Source: Ilumatobacteraceae bacterium (GTDB lineage Bacteria > Actinomycetota > Acidimicrobiia > Acidimicrobiales > Ilumatobacteraceae). Taken from it: DNA of 35,932 bases. Below, piece after piece: positions 1 to 8,930 of this stretch (positions within the stretch are counted from its first letter, which is position 1; each line of letters begins with the position of its first letter). Both the position numbers and the translations under genes were made by a program. The stretch lies in assembly GCA_025358075.1 (NCBI GenBank), contig JANYKU010000082.1, positions 1-35,932 on the forward strand, read 5' to 3'. Under the pieces are notes generated by a model. The model saw nothing but the letters and a program-made list of their open reading frames with translations. It ran no database searches and had not been told where the DNA came from.

Positions 1-291
1 CTTTACGTCGACAACGACATAGTCACCCACGATGAGCTGCGCTCACCGTTTGCCGAGATTGTCACTGCACATCGCGTGTACGCCGAGCCTACGAAAGCTC
101 GACGCGACCGGACCACCATCCCCGAGGGCGGGCCGGCGACCTACTATCGCCGTCTGGGTACCTTGAGTACCAAGGCGGACTTACTGACCCTCGCTCTTTC
201 GAGCAATGGTTCGAGTAAGGCCGCCATGGTGGAGCTGAGGGGAATTGAACCCCTGACCCCTTCCATGCCATGGAAGTGCTCTGCCAACTGA
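1..291 (+). CDS. Partial ORF, probable C-terminal tail of a site-specific recombinase ending inside tRNA-Ala
   Basis: The frame is open from the first base of the window to a TGA at 289-291, so the gene starts outside the window. The last part reads ...MVELRGIEPLTPSMP..., which is the antisense reading of the tRNA-Ala gene at 227-302. Tails of this GIEPLT type are known from integrase and recombinase genes whose 3' end lies in a tRNA attachment site. The stretch before it (LLTLALSSNGSSK) resembles the C-terminal tails of actinobacterial serine recombinases, as far as I can tell from memory. No catalytic domain is visible here, so the assignment is an inference. It could also be a chance or decayed frame. 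The position, next to the 3' end of the tRNA gene, is where an integrative element would lie. Confidence 0.4.
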   Translation, partial: LYVDNDIVTHDELRSPFAEIVTAHRVYAEPTKARRDRTTIPEGGPATYYRRLGTLSTKADLLTLALSSNGSSKAAMVELRGIEPLTPSMPWKCSAN

Positions 292-302
292 GCTACAGCC
301 CC
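227..302 (-). tRNA. tRNA-Ala (anticodon GGC), 3' CCA encoded
   Basis: The reverse complement folds as a full cloverleaf. The acceptor GGGGCTG pairs with CAGCTCC and is followed by A and an encoded CCA. The D-arm is GCTC/GAGC, the anticodon stem CTTCC/GGAAG has loop ATGGCAT, and the T-arm is AGGGG/CCCCT with TTCAATT. The anticodon is GGC, reading alanine GCC/GCU codons. The acceptor contains the G3-U70 wobble pair, the known identity element for alanyl-tRNA synthetase, which confirms the amino acid. The gene looks intact. An upstream reading frame on the other strand ends inside it. Confidence 0.97.
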
Positions 303-364
303 GATTTGGGACGCCTGACATTACCAACGGCAGGCCGCGGTTCCCAACGCGCTGTCGGGAACGA

Positions 365-943
365 CTACAGGCTGCGTCGGGCGCGAAGGCGCTTGCGGAT
401 CGGCTGAACGGCGAAGTGCATGATCGCCGTGACGACTGCGGCGCTGGTCAGCACCCGCATGAGGAGCGGGATCTTGATCAGCAGCGGTGCAGCGAACACC
501 GAGATCATCAGAGCGACCGGGTAGACCCAGGCGACATCGATCGACAACTTTCTCCACACAGGACGCTTCGGCTCGGCCAAGCCGGTGGCCTCGAACCATT
601 CGTCGACACCCACGGTGCGCTGCATTCGGGCCCCGATGACGAAGTGTTCAGAACGCTCCATCAGTTCGTTGCGAGCCGCGGACCGTTCCCAGAGGCGCAT
701 CGACATTCCGTCGGCAAAGCGCACGACGATCTGATACTCGCCGCCGGCCTGGCCGGGATGGAAGACGCCGGCGCCCAGGCACCCCGCGAACTTGCGCGCC
801 TCGGCGACCAGTTCGTCTGCCCAGACCATGAACTCGGCCTCCCAGCCGGGCGCGATTGTGCGGGCGACGGTAACCGTCACCGGGTACGGCGCGAGCCGTG
901 GAAGTTGACCCGTGTCGAACGAGCCGGTCAGCGAGACTGACAT
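365..943 (-). CDS. ABM-domain membrane protein (antibiotic biosynthesis monooxygenase superfamily, COG3224-like)
   Basis: This is a 192-residue protein. Residues ~20-110 form a ferredoxin-like ABM domain (VTVTVARTIAPGWEAEFMVW..., then FHPGQAGGEYQIVVRFAD). Residues ~128-182 carry a K-R-P-x-W-R linker followed by two membrane segments (VAWVYPVALMISVFAAPLL and a second ending VQPIRKRLRARR). This ABM-plus-two-TM arrangement is typical of COG3224 proteins, whose substrate is unknown. The ATG at 943 is the first good start. It lies 50 nt after rsfS on the same strand, so it may be a distal member of the nadD operon or have its own promoter (TACAGT at 954-959). No enzymatic role can be assigned from sequence. 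Confidence 0.85.
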   Translation of the reverse strand: MSVSLTGSFDTGQLPRLAPYPVTVTVARTIAPGWEAEFMVWADELVAEARKFAGCLGAGVFHPGQAGGEYQIVVRFADGMSMRLWERSAARNELMERSEHFVIGARMQRTVGVDEWFEATGLAEPKRPVWRKLSIDVAWVYPVALMISVFAAPLLIKIPLLMRVLTSAAVVTAIMHFAVQPIRKRLRARRSL

Positions 944-953
944 GGCCCTATCT

Positions 954-959
954 ACTGTA
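954..959 (-). promoter_or_regulatory. Possible -10 box TACAGT for the ABM-domain gene
   Basis: TACAGT on the minus strand ends 10 nt before the ATG at 943. The spacing is slightly longer than the 6-8 nt seen at other genes here, so a leader of only a few bases is predicted. No clear -35 element is seen. Confidence 0.3.
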
Positions 960-993
960 GCGATGCGTCGAGCGCTTCTATCTGTGACTCAGA

Positions 994-1359
994 TCATCCC
1001 TGCTGAGGCTGCCAGTCGAGCTTCGGAACGTCGCGGTAGAGGCGTTCGATCTCGTAGTAGGCGCGGATCTCGTCGCTGAACACGTGGACGACGGCGTCGC
1101 CGTAGTCGATCAGCACCCACTGCTGCTCGGCCACCCCTTCGACACGCAGCGGCGACCGGCCGTGCAGCTCGCGAACGGCAGCCTCGATCTCGTCGACCAC
1201 CATTCGCACCAGACGTCGGTTCGAGGCGCTGGTGATGACGAAGTAGTCCGTGATCGACAGCACGTCACCCACGAACAACACCAGTGTGCGCTCGGCTTTC
1301 TTGTCGTCGGCGGTCCGTGCCGCGGTGACTGCGATGTCTGCTGCAGTCGCCTCCGTCAT
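994..1359 (-). CDS. rsfS: Ribosomal silencing factor RsfS (iojap/YbeB family)
   Basis: The 121-residue product has the full Oligomerization/RsfS domain: AADDKKAERTLVLFVGD-type start, ITDYFVITSASNRR, RVEGVAEQQWVLIDYGDAVVHVFSDEIRAYYEIERLY. RsfS binds ribosomal protein uL14 on the 50S subunit and blocks joining with the 30S in stationary phase or starvation. Length and motifs are normal. The ATG at 1359 overlaps the TGA of the LCP-like gene in a 4-bp ATGA, so translation is probably coupled. The gene order nadD - LCP-like - rsfS is known from other actinobacteria, for example Streptomyces, which supports the identification. Confidence 0.96.
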   Translation of the reverse strand: MTEATAADIAVTAARTADDKKAERTLVLFVGDVLSITDYFVITSASNRRLVRMVVDEIEAAVRELHGRSPLRVEGVAEQQWVLIDYGDAVVHVFSDEIRAYYEIERLYRDVPKLDWQPQQG

Positions 1360-2585
1360 ACGGTCGTCTCCGTCGCCTGTGGCGACGTCGAGGTCGCGTC
1401 GGGCGCTGATAGGTCGACTTGCTTGAGATAGTCCGTACCCAGCGAAATGGTCTCGTCAACTCCAGCGAGCCGTATGGCTGGGGCCTGCACGGTGACGGTC
1501 CCGAAGACGGTGTTGTCAGTGGGCTCGACCGAAGCCGAGTCGGAGTCATAGATCGACAAGGTGGTCTTCGCTTTCGGTGTCGCCCTGAGGTCGACCGAGA
1601 CCACGTTGCCGCCGGCAGCCAACAAGATGGCGATCGTCTTGCGAACCTGGGCGTCGTAACCCGCAGGCGCCTCGATGCGATACGACAAACCGCTGCCCGG
1701 CCGCGACATCGACGCAGGAGCAATGCTGGCGAAAACGAGGACCGCGTCAGGGCGGTCGAGCGCCTCGACGTCGAGCTTGTCCGGATTCCGTGCGCTGTCG
1801 ATCGCCCGAGTGAGTAGGCCGCGCGAAGCAACCGGGCCCGCCATCAGTCGCGTCGCCATCTCGGCAAACGTCTTGGGAGGCGAAGCGCTCAACGTTTGGC
1901 CCTGGCGACCGGTGCCGATCGCAGTCGCAGTACCGATCCACAGCGCTTCGAGGTTCGTACGCCGCAACCGCTCTCGCTCGGTCGTGGACTTGGTGGTGAG
2001 GATCTCTGCGATCTGAGCCGGCGTCAACTTTGTCGAACCCTTCGGAAACACCACCGCGTCGCTGGGCCCGAGTACATCGCGGGGCAAGTCGACCGTGACC
2101 GACGGGAAGCCGGAGAAGAAGGTGGCGACCTCATCGCGCTTCATCACCGCGCTGAAATCGATGCTGAGATTGATCGCCGATTCGAGGCCGAGACGGAGCC
2201 CGCTCTCGCCGCCCTGTGCATAGGCGTCGCGCAAGGAGAGCACCTGATCGCTGGATTCGGTATCGGCGTTGATCGGTATGGAGACGATGCTGCCGCCGCG
2301 CTGGTCGTAACCGGGAGCCGAGGCGGCGGCGGTGTCGGGAGCGAGCACGAAGACCGTAAGACTGGTGAGTTCGTTGGAGTCGCTGACCGTGGCCAGTATT
2401 GCCGTCGGCGTATTGGGGAAGGCTTGTTCGGGAGGGACGTCGGCGAGAACGTTCTTGCCCGCCTTCGAGTTGGTGATCGCCTTTGCTCCCACGTAAACGA
2501 GGGTCGGCGCAACGACCGCTGTGACGAGGCCGGCCGCCAGGGCGATCAGCGTGTGGCGGCGGCGGCGAGAGGCGAGTGCCGTCAT
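1356..2585 (-). CDS. Degenerate LytR-CpsA-Psr (LCP) family protein with LytR C-terminal domain
   Basis: This is a 409-residue protein with an arginine-rich N-terminus (SRRRRH) and one membrane segment at residues ~12-32, so the rest should be outside the cell. Residues ~70-260 align with the LCP domain, which moves teichoic acid or arabinogalactan polymers onto peptidoglycan. The second half (~310-390) looks like a LytR_C domain. The family's SIPRD motif, which binds the polyprenyl phosphate substrate, reads SIPIN at residues 102-106, so the Arg-Asp pair is lost. Catalysis by the standard mechanism is therefore doubtful. The start is the ATG at 2585, which overlaps the nadD stop (ATGA). The open frame continues upstream but only as a shadow of nadD. 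Confidence 0.8.
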   Translation of the reverse strand: MTALASRRRRHTLIALAAGLVTAVVAPTLVYVGAKAITNSKAGKNVLADVPPEQAFPNTPTAILATVSDSNELTSLTVFVLAPDTAAASAPGYDQRGGSIVSIPINADTESSDQVLSLRDAYAQGGESGLRLGLESAINLSIDFSAVMKRDEVATFFSGFPSVTVDLPRDVLGPSDAVVFPKGSTKLTPAQIAEILTTKSTTERERLRRTNLEALWIGTATAIGTGRQGQTLSASPPKTFAEMATRLMAGPVASRGLLTRAIDSARNPDKLDVEALDRPDAVLVFASIAPASMSRPGSGLSYRIEAPAGYDAQVRKTIAILLAAGGNVVSVDLRATPKAKTTLSIYDSDSASVEPTDNTVFGTVTVQAPAIRLAGVDETISLGTDYLKQVDLSAPDATSTSPQATETTV

Positions 2586-3169
2586 GCGGCGTACCTGTAG
2601 AGCTGGCGAGCCGCGATGATGCCGAGCACGGGTTCGGTCACCAGGTAGTCGAGCGGTCGTCCATCGTGGACACGGGCTCGGAGGTCGGTGCTCGAGACTT
2701 CGAGCCGAGGCACCTCGACCCGCAGCCAGTCGAAGCCGGCAGGCGGCGTCACCGGGGAACCCGGACGGTCGACAACAACGAGCTGGGACTGCGCCGCCAC
2801 CTCTTGGTGGCGCTCCCAGGTGGTCAAGCCGGCTGCAGCATCGTCGCCGACGATCGTGAACAGCTCTGCGCCCGGGTACGTGTCGGCCAGCGCCACGAGG
2901 GTGTCGGCCGTGAAGCTCGGGCCCCCGCGACGGATCTCGTCGTCGCCAGCCACAAGTCGATCGACATCGGCGACCGCTGCCTCGACCATCGCCAACCTGT
3001 CGTCGGCGGAGGTGATCGGCCTGGTGCCCCATTTCTGCCACGGGGCGTTGGCAACCATCAGCACCACGGCATCAAGGCCCAGGGCATGACGCACGTTCAC
3101 CGCGGTGACCAGGTGGCCAACATGAGGCGGATCGAACGTGCCACCGAACAGTCCGATTCGCAGGGGCAC
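2582..3169 (-). CDS. nadD: Nicotinate-nucleotide adenylyltransferase NadD
   Basis: NadD joins nicotinate mononucleotide and ATP to form deamido-NAD in NAD synthesis. The protein has the nucleotidyltransferase signature GLFGGTFDPPHVGHL at its N-terminus and an ISSTxxR-like motif (VSSTDLRARV) near the C-terminus, with a normal length of 195 residues from the GTG at 3169. A TTG at 3178 is in frame but lies inside the TAGACT box, so GTG is preferred. It is the first gene of a coupled operon with the LCP-like gene and rsfS. Upstream is the divergent sigma factor gene. Confidence 0.95.
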   Translation of the reverse strand: MPLRIGLFGGTFDPPHVGHLVTAVNVRHALGLDAVVLMVANAPWQKWGTRPITSADDRLAMVEAAVADVDRLVAGDDEIRRGGPSFTADTLVALADTYPGAELFTIVGDDAAAGLTTWERHQEVAAQSQLVVVDRPGSPVTPPAGFDWLRVEVPRLEVSSTDLRARVHDGRPLDYLVTEPVLGIIAARQLYRYAA

Positions 3170-3177
3170 AAGAGGCA

Positions 3178-3183
3178 AGTCTA
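3178..3183 (-). promoter_or_regulatory. -10 box TAGACT, leaderless nadD promoter
   Basis: TAGACT on the minus strand ends 8 nt before the nadD GTG. This spacing puts the transcription start at or next to the start codon. There is no Shine-Dalgarno sequence between them. Confidence 0.55.
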
Positions 3184-3247
3184 GGCGGGGACGCGCCGGG
3201 ACGCTGGCAGCGTTTAACCAGCGTATATCTTGACGGCAATCGGGGTA

Positions 3248-3276
3248 TTGACATGACAAGAACGCGCCGATGTAGT
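3248..3276 (+). promoter_or_regulatory. Consensus-like promoter TTGACA-N17-TGTAGT for the sigma factor gene
   Basis: A perfect -35 TTGACA (3248-3253) is followed after exactly 17 nt by TGTAGT (3271-3276), which matches four of six bases of the -10 consensus. It points toward the sigma factor gene and would give a leader of roughly 185 nt. It is the only perfect -35 with good spacing that I found in the window. Confidence 0.6.
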
Positions 3277-3468
3277 AGTGTTGTTCGTTCCCCCCGAAAT
3301 GACCCCCCATCTAATCGACATCGAGCGAGCCGCCACCAGGCGAAACCGCTCATCTCTACCGGGAAAGATCCACGACGTGCCGATCCCCCGGCGTGCCACT
3401 TGCACGTGTCAACCGGCACAGTATGCCCCGGAATACGCAAACACACGTAGAAGTTGAGAACAACTGCC
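3277..3468 (+). other. Long leader of the sigma factor gene
   Basis: About 190 nt separate the predicted promoter from the ATG at 3469, unusual in a window where most genes have no leader. It contains a small inverted repeat, CGTGC-cactt-GCACG, at 3392-3406. The start codon has no clear Shine-Dalgarno sequence; the nearest purine run is TTGAGAA at 3454-3460. I see no known riboswitch. The sequence could hold an operator or post-transcriptional control site, but this is inference. Confidence 0.4.
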
Positions 3469-4296
3469 ATGAATGACTCTATCGGTCTTTACCTGAATGA
3501 CATCGGAAAGGTGTCGCTGCTGAACGCTGAGGAAGAGCGCCAGCTTTCCCGCGTCATCGAAGCGGGCCGCGACGCTGCTGAACGCCTTGCCAAGGGCGAG
3601 AAGGGCGCAGCCCTGAAGGCGGCCGTCGCCGCAGCCGCCGACGCCAAGGATCGGTTCATCCGGTCCAACCTCCGCCTCGTCGTTTCCATCGCCCGCCGCT
3701 ATCCACTCCCCCAAGGCATGGATCTGCTCGACCTCATCCAGGAGGGCAACCTCGGGCTCGAGCACGCCGTCGACAAGTTCGACTGGCGCCGGGGCTTCAA
3801 GTTCTCCACGTACGCCACGTTCTGGATCCGCCAGGCAATCGGCCGAGCCCTCGATCAGAAGGCCAGCCTCATCCGCATCCCCGGCGATCGCTCGGCAAGC
3901 CTGCGCGCCGCACTGCGTCAGGCATCCGGCGACGGCGAGACCCTCGACATCGGCAACGCCGAGCTGCACCGGCTCACCACCCCGGTATCGCTCGACAAGA
4001 CGATCGGCGACGATGGCGATGCCACCCTCGGCGATCTCATGGCCAACGGTGACGGCACGCCAGAGGATGCCGTCATGGCGATGGTCGACAGCGATCTGCT
4101 CGACGAGCTGCTCGGCACGCTCGACAAGCGGGCCCGCTACGCCATCGAGGCTCGGTTCGGTCTGCTCGACGGCGAGCGTAAGAGCTTCCGTGAGGTTGGC
4201 GAGAACCTGGGCGTCACCGCCGAGGCAGCGCGTCGTCTCGTCAGCCGGGCAGTTGCCGGGCTGCGCGAAGACGCAGTGCGAATCCTCGCTGCGTAA
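3469..4296 (+). CDS. Divergent sigma-70 family factor (group 2-like) with shortened region 3 and altered region 4.2
   Basis: The 275-residue protein has region 1.2 (DSIGLYLNDIGKVSLLNAEEE, residues 3-23) and a near-canonical region 2 (RFIRSNLRLVVSIARRY..., LDLIQEGNLGL, then KFSTYATFWIRQAIGRAL, residues 62-138). Between RIP (138) and PVSL (172) only about 33 residues remain, roughly half the usual region 3. In region 4.2 the family's TRERIRQIE recognition-helix motif is replaced by TAEAARRLVSR (250-260). It should direct RNA polymerase to an altered -35 or lean on -10 contacts; that is inference. The ATG at 3469 is preferred over TTG at 3454 because region 1.2 begins right after it. It has its own promoter and long leader. 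Confidence 0.88.
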   Translation: MNDSIGLYLNDIGKVSLLNAEEERQLSRVIEAGRDAAERLAKGEKGAALKAAVAAAADAKDRFIRSNLRLVVSIARRYPLPQGMDLLDLIQEGNLGLEHAVDKFDWRRGFKFSTYATFWIRQAIGRALDQKASLIRIPGDRSASLRAALRQASGDGETLDIGNAELHRLTTPVSLDKTIGDDGDATLGDLMANGDGTPEDAVMAMVDSDLLDELLGTLDKRARYAIEARFGLLDGERKSFREVGENLGVTAEAARRLVSRAVAGLREDAVRILAA

Positions 4297-4325
4297 TTCT
4301 CCAATCGGGTCAACGCACTCGCCAT

Positions 4326-4331
4326 TAGTAT
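4326..4331 (+). promoter_or_regulatory. -10 box TAGTAT, leaderless DAHP synthase promoter
   Basis: TAGTAT ends 6 nt before the GTG start at 4338. It lies in the 41-nt gap after the sigma factor stop. No ribosome-binding site is present, so a leaderless transcript is predicted. Confidence 0.55.
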
Positions 4332-4337
4332 TGTCAC

Positions 4338-5693
<1,356 letters not shown>

Positions 5694-5699
5694 CTCGCA

Positions 5700-6521
5700 G
5701 TGCAGGCGCTGCGGCTGACCGATTCCTGGCCGGTCGACAACGTTGCGGCCGTAGTGGTTCTGCCCGACGGGTCGATCGAGTCCACCGGTGATCAACAGCG
5801 CTCGTTCCGGATCGCGTCCGTCGCCAAGACGATCACCGCCTGGGCGTGCCTCGTCGCAATCGAGGAAGGCATCGTCGCCCTCGATCAACCCGTCGGCCAA
5901 CCTGGCTGCACGTTGCGCCATCTGCTGTGCCACGCCGGAGGGTATGGGTTCGACGGCACGGAGCCGATCGCCCGGCCCGAGCGCACGCGGATCTACTCGA
6001 ACACCGGAATCGAGATGGCCGCGAACGCGGTGGCCGATGCCGCCGGCATCACCTTCGCCGACTACCTCGGCGAGGCCGTGCTGTCGCCACTGGCGATGTC
6101 GGCGACGGCGTTGCGGGGTTCGCCGGCGCATCGCATGTCGAGCACGGCCGGCGATCTGACTGGCTTCATCCGCGAGTTGCGCACTCCGCGCCTCATCGCC
6201 GAGGTGACTGCGCGCAGCTCACAGACCCCGCACTTCCCCGAGCTCAGCGGCGTCGTCCCAGGCATCGGTAGGTTCTCGCCGTGCCCATGGGGCCTTGGCT
6301 TCGAGGTGCGTGGCAACAAGCAGCCGCACTGGACCGGCACAACGAACTCGCCCGAGACGTTTGGACACTTCGGTGGCGCCGGTACCTTCTTGTGGGTGGA
6401 TCCTGCCATGGGGGTGGCCTGTGTCGCCCTGACCGATCGACCATTTGATGAATGGTCCGCCGAAGCATTACGCGCTTGGCGCGAGTTCAGCGACGCGGTA
6501 CTTGCGGAGGCTTCCGCATGA
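5700..6521 (+). CDS. Beta-lactamase-fold serine hydrolase (class C/esterase family)
   Basis: A 273-residue protein of the beta-lactamase/penicillin-binding fold. The SxxK nucleophile motif is SVAK at residues 40-43, the YSN motif is at 99-101, and HFG (the HxG equivalent of KTG) is at 223-225. There is no signal peptide, so it acts in the cytoplasm, which argues for an esterase or peptidase rather than antibiotic resistance. It is shorter than true AmpC enzymes (about 360 residues). The GTG start lies 6 nt after the DAHP synthase stop. Its stop overlaps the next gene by ATGA, so all three genes may form one operon. The substrate is unknown. Confidence 0.85.
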   Translation: MQALRLTDSWPVDNVAAVVVLPDGSIESTGDQQRSFRIASVAKTITAWACLVAIEEGIVALDQPVGQPGCTLRHLLCHAGGYGFDGTEPIARPERTRIYSNTGIEMAANAVADAAGITFADYLGEAVLSPLAMSATALRGSPAHRMSSTAGDLTGFIRELRTPRLIAEVTARSSQTPHFPELSGVVPGIGRFSPCPWGLGFEVRGNKQPHWTGTTNSPETFGHFGGAGTFLWVDPAMGVACVALTDRPFDEWSAEALRAWREFSDAVLAEASA

Positions 6522-6961
6522 TGTATCGGCCAGGTGATCGAGTCCGGTTCGAGACGACCGGAGACGACGGCTGGCCGCTGATTCGATATGGCTTCGTCGG
6601 TGGCGTGTCGGGCAACGGCGGCCCGATTGTTGTCATGCTCGACGGTGAGCTCACCGGCGATGTCGTCAACCGGTCCGAGCTGCAACCGGTGTCGATCACC
6701 AGCATCGAACTGTGTCTGCGCGGTGCGGACCTGATCGACGACCCAGACCTCCGCAAGGGTCTTGTCGCCCTGTGGCATGCCGAAGCCGACTCAGCCGGCC
6801 TCGACGTCGATGAGTTGCACCCGATCGGTGACGGCAAGCGCGAATCGGATGCTTGCTGGGCCTTGGCGGAGTTGATGACCGCCGACCAGCATTACGTGGT
6901 ACGGGCGCTCCAGCTCCCGAACGAGCCCGAGATCATCCGGGTTCGCGCCGAAAATCGCTGA
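6518..6961 (+). CDS. Conserved-looking hypothetical protein, 147 residues
   Basis: I do not recognise this family. The start is the first ATG of ATGATG at 6518, which overlaps the stop of the beta-lactamase-fold gene (ATGA) and has GCGGAGG 7 nt upstream. The N-terminus (YRPGDRVRFETTGDDGWPLIRYGFVGGVSG...VVMLDGELTGDVV) looks like a small beta-barrel of the SH3 or KOW type. The C-terminal half is acidic and helical (RKGLVALWHAEADSAGLDVDEL...DACWALAELMTADQHYVVRAL). There are no membrane segments or catalytic motifs. Codon use is like its neighbours, so it is very likely a real gene. Confidence 0.7.
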   Translation: MMYRPGDRVRFETTGDDGWPLIRYGFVGGVSGNGGPIVVMLDGELTGDVVNRSELQPVSITSIELCLRGADLIDDPDLRKGLVALWHAEADSAGLDVDELHPIGDGKRESDACWALAELMTADQHYVVRALQLPNEPEIIRVRAENR

Positions 6962-6963
6962 GC

Positions 6964-8166
6964 TCAGCTCAGCCGTTCGACGATCATGGCCATGCCCTGG
7001 CCGCCACCGACGCACATGCTCTCGAGGCCGTAGGTCTTGTCCTCGAACTGCAAGCCGTTGATCAAGGTCGTCATGATGCGTGCCCCGGTCATGCCGAACG
7101 GATGGCCGAGGGCGATCGCCCCGCCGTGCACGTTGAGCTTCTCCATCGGGATGCCGAGGTGCTTGGCCGACGGGATGACTTGCGCGGCGAACGCTTCGTT
7201 GATCTCGACGAGGTCGATCTGGTCCATCGACATACCGGCCCGCTGAAGTGCCTGACGGCAGGCTTCGATTGGTCCGAGCCCCATGATCTCCGGGTTCAGA
7301 CCCGATACGCCTGAGGCGATGATGCGTGCCAGCGGCGTGATGCCGAGCTCCTTGGCCTTCGCGTCACTCATGACCATGACTGCAGCCGCCCCGTCGTTGA
7401 GTGGGCAGGCGTTGCCGGCGGTGATCGTGCCGTCTGGTCGGAACACCGGCTTCAACTGGCTGACGGTCTCGTAGTTGGTGCCCGCTCGGGGCCCGTCGTC
7501 ACGACTGACCACCGTGCCGTCGGGCAGCGTCAGAGGCGTGATCTCGCGCTCGAAGAAGCCATTTTCGATGTGGTCGCATGCCAGGTTCTGCGAACGAACG
7601 CCGAACCGATCCATCTCCTCCCGAGTCACGCCCTCCGCCTCGACGACGTTCTCCGCCGTCTGGCCCATGGCGATGTACATGTCGGGGAGCCCGGCCGGAG
7701 GCGTCCAGCGGCCCTGCCCACCCTGGGCACGCAGCTTGGTGCGTTCGCCCGATGGCTTGAAGACTTCGTTGGGCGCCGTATCGCTGGCACCGGACGCGTA
7801 GCGACTGACCGTCTCGACGCCGGCTGCGATGAAGCAGTCGCCCTCGCCGGCCTTGATCGCGTGGAACGCCATGCGGATCGTCTGCAGGCTCGACGAGCAG
7901 TAGCGGTTGACCGTGACCCCGGGGACATCGCCCAGGCCGGACAGCACGGCCACGACACGAGCGATGTTGAAGCCGCCCTCGCCGGCCGGTTGACCGATAC
8001 CCATCATCAGATCGTCGACATCCGACGCCTGCACCTGCGGAACCTTTTCCAGCAGCGCCTTGATGATCTGAGTCGACATGTCGTCGGGACGCAGGGACGT
8101 AAGCGAACCCTTGTTGGCCCGCCCGATCGGGCTTCGGGCAGTGGCGACGATGACAGCTTCAGGCAT
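6964..8166 (-). CDS. Acetyl-CoA C-acyltransferase (thiolase)
   Basis: A 400-residue thiolase, degradative or biosynthetic, which cleaves 3-ketoacyl-CoA or condenses acetyl-CoA units. The nucleophile is Cys90 in VNRYCSSSLQ. The catalytic His355 is in GGAIALGHPFGMTGAR and the proton-donor Cys385 is in CVGGGQGMAM, so all three active-site blocks are intact. NEAFAAQ near residue 318 is the fourth signature. The ATG at 8166 has a good AGGGG ribosome-binding site 9 nt upstream. A TACCAT at 8201-8206 could be its -10 box, overlapping the end of the PIG-L gene. Beta-oxidation of fatty acids or sterol side chains is the likely role. Confidence 0.95.
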   Translation of the reverse strand: MPEAVIVATARSPIGRANKGSLTSLRPDDMSTQIIKALLEKVPQVQASDVDDLMMGIGQPAGEGGFNIARVVAVLSGLGDVPGVTVNRYCSSSLQTIRMAFHAIKAGEGDCFIAAGVETVSRYASGASDTAPNEVFKPSGERTKLRAQGGQGRWTPPAGLPDMYIAMGQTAENVVEAEGVTREEMDRFGVRSQNLACDHIENGFFEREITPLTLPDGTVVSRDDGPRAGTNYETVSQLKPVFRPDGTITAGNACPLNDGAAAVMVMSDAKAKELGITPLARIIASGVSGLNPEIMGLGPIEACRQALQRAGMSMDQIDLVEINEAFAAQVIPSAKHLGIPMEKLNVHGGAIALGHPFGMTGARIMTTLINGLQFEDKTYGLESMCVGGGQGMAMIVERLS

Positions 8167-8207
8167 GTGGTGATCCCCTCGATTGGCGCTTTGTTACCGG
8201 ATGGTAG

Positions 8208-8924
8208 CTAACGGGTATCGACGACGCGAAAAGTCTCCGCAGCAGCACCGTCGGGCAATCCGAGCTGCTTGGCCGCGTTGACCATCCACTCGCGAACCAT
8301 CGTCGCGGTACGTTGTGGGTCGGTGTGCTGACTGACGTGACACATCAGCGCGGCGATCTTGCGGTCAACGGCTGCTGTGACATCGATCGGATTCGGGCCG
8401 TTGAGAGCCGTCATGACCCACACCTCGTCGACGGCCCACGGTTCGAGGTCTTCATCGAACAGTTCAGGGAAGGCGAAGGGGTTGCGGGCGTCGGGATAGA
8501 CAGCGCACAACGTCGCCTCGGCGGCAGCGAGATGGTCGGGATGGCTGGCATAGATCCGGTCGAGGTTGCGCTCGGGCGACTGGCTGATCACGACCCGGGG
8601 GCGGACCCGCCGGATGACCGCGCTGATGTCGGCGCGCAGCTGCAACGTCGGCTGCACGCGGCCATCGCCATGACCGAGGAAGACCAGATCAGTGACGCCT
8701 ACCTGGGCGGCCGCGTCGGTCTGCTCCCGGCGCCGCAGCATGGCCATGTCGTGACGTGACATCGACCGGTCACTGCCGCCGGCATCGCCGTCGGTGACAA
8801 GGCAGTAGGTGACGTGCACTCCCGCATCGGTGAGGGTGGCGACGGTGCCAGCTGCGCCGAAATCGACATCGTCGGGATGGGCCGTGACCACGAGCGCTCG
8901 TTCGATCTCCGGGAAGGTCAGCAC
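8208..8924 (-). CDS. PIG-L family zinc deacetylase
   Basis: The 238-residue protein has the family's N-terminal zinc motif HPDD at residues 16-19 (VVTAHPDDVDFGAAGT) and the second motif ASHPDHLAA near residue 127, which supplies the third ligand. The fold includes TYCLVTDGDAGGSD and the FLGHGDGRV block. PIG-L enzymes remove N-acetyl groups from sugars; in actinobacteria relatives act in mycothiol synthesis (MshB, Mca) or glycolipid and antibiotic modification. This one is shorter than MshB (about 300 residues) and lacks obvious MshB-specific features, so the substrate is open. The start is GTG at 8924, with a leaderless promoter. It is divergent from the P450 gene. Confidence 0.88.
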   Translation of the reverse strand: MLTFPEIERALVVTAHPDDVDFGAAGTVATLTDAGVHVTYCLVTDGDAGGSDRSMSRHDMAMLRRREQTDAAAQVGVTDLVFLGHGDGRVQPTLQLRADISAVIRRVRPRVVISQSPERNLDRIYASHPDHLAAAEATLCAVYPDARNPFAFPELFDEDLEPWAVDEVWVMTALNGPNPIDVTAAVDRKIAALMCHVSQHTDPQRTATMVREWMVNAAKQLGLPDGAAAETFRVVDTR

Positions 8925-8930
8925 GGCACG

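Noticed and set aside
2586-3041. N-terminal extension of the LCP-like gene to 3041
   Set aside because: The extra residues are Arg/Gly-rich and overlap nadD in another frame; the ATG at 2585 gives a normal membrane anchor and an ATGA overlap.
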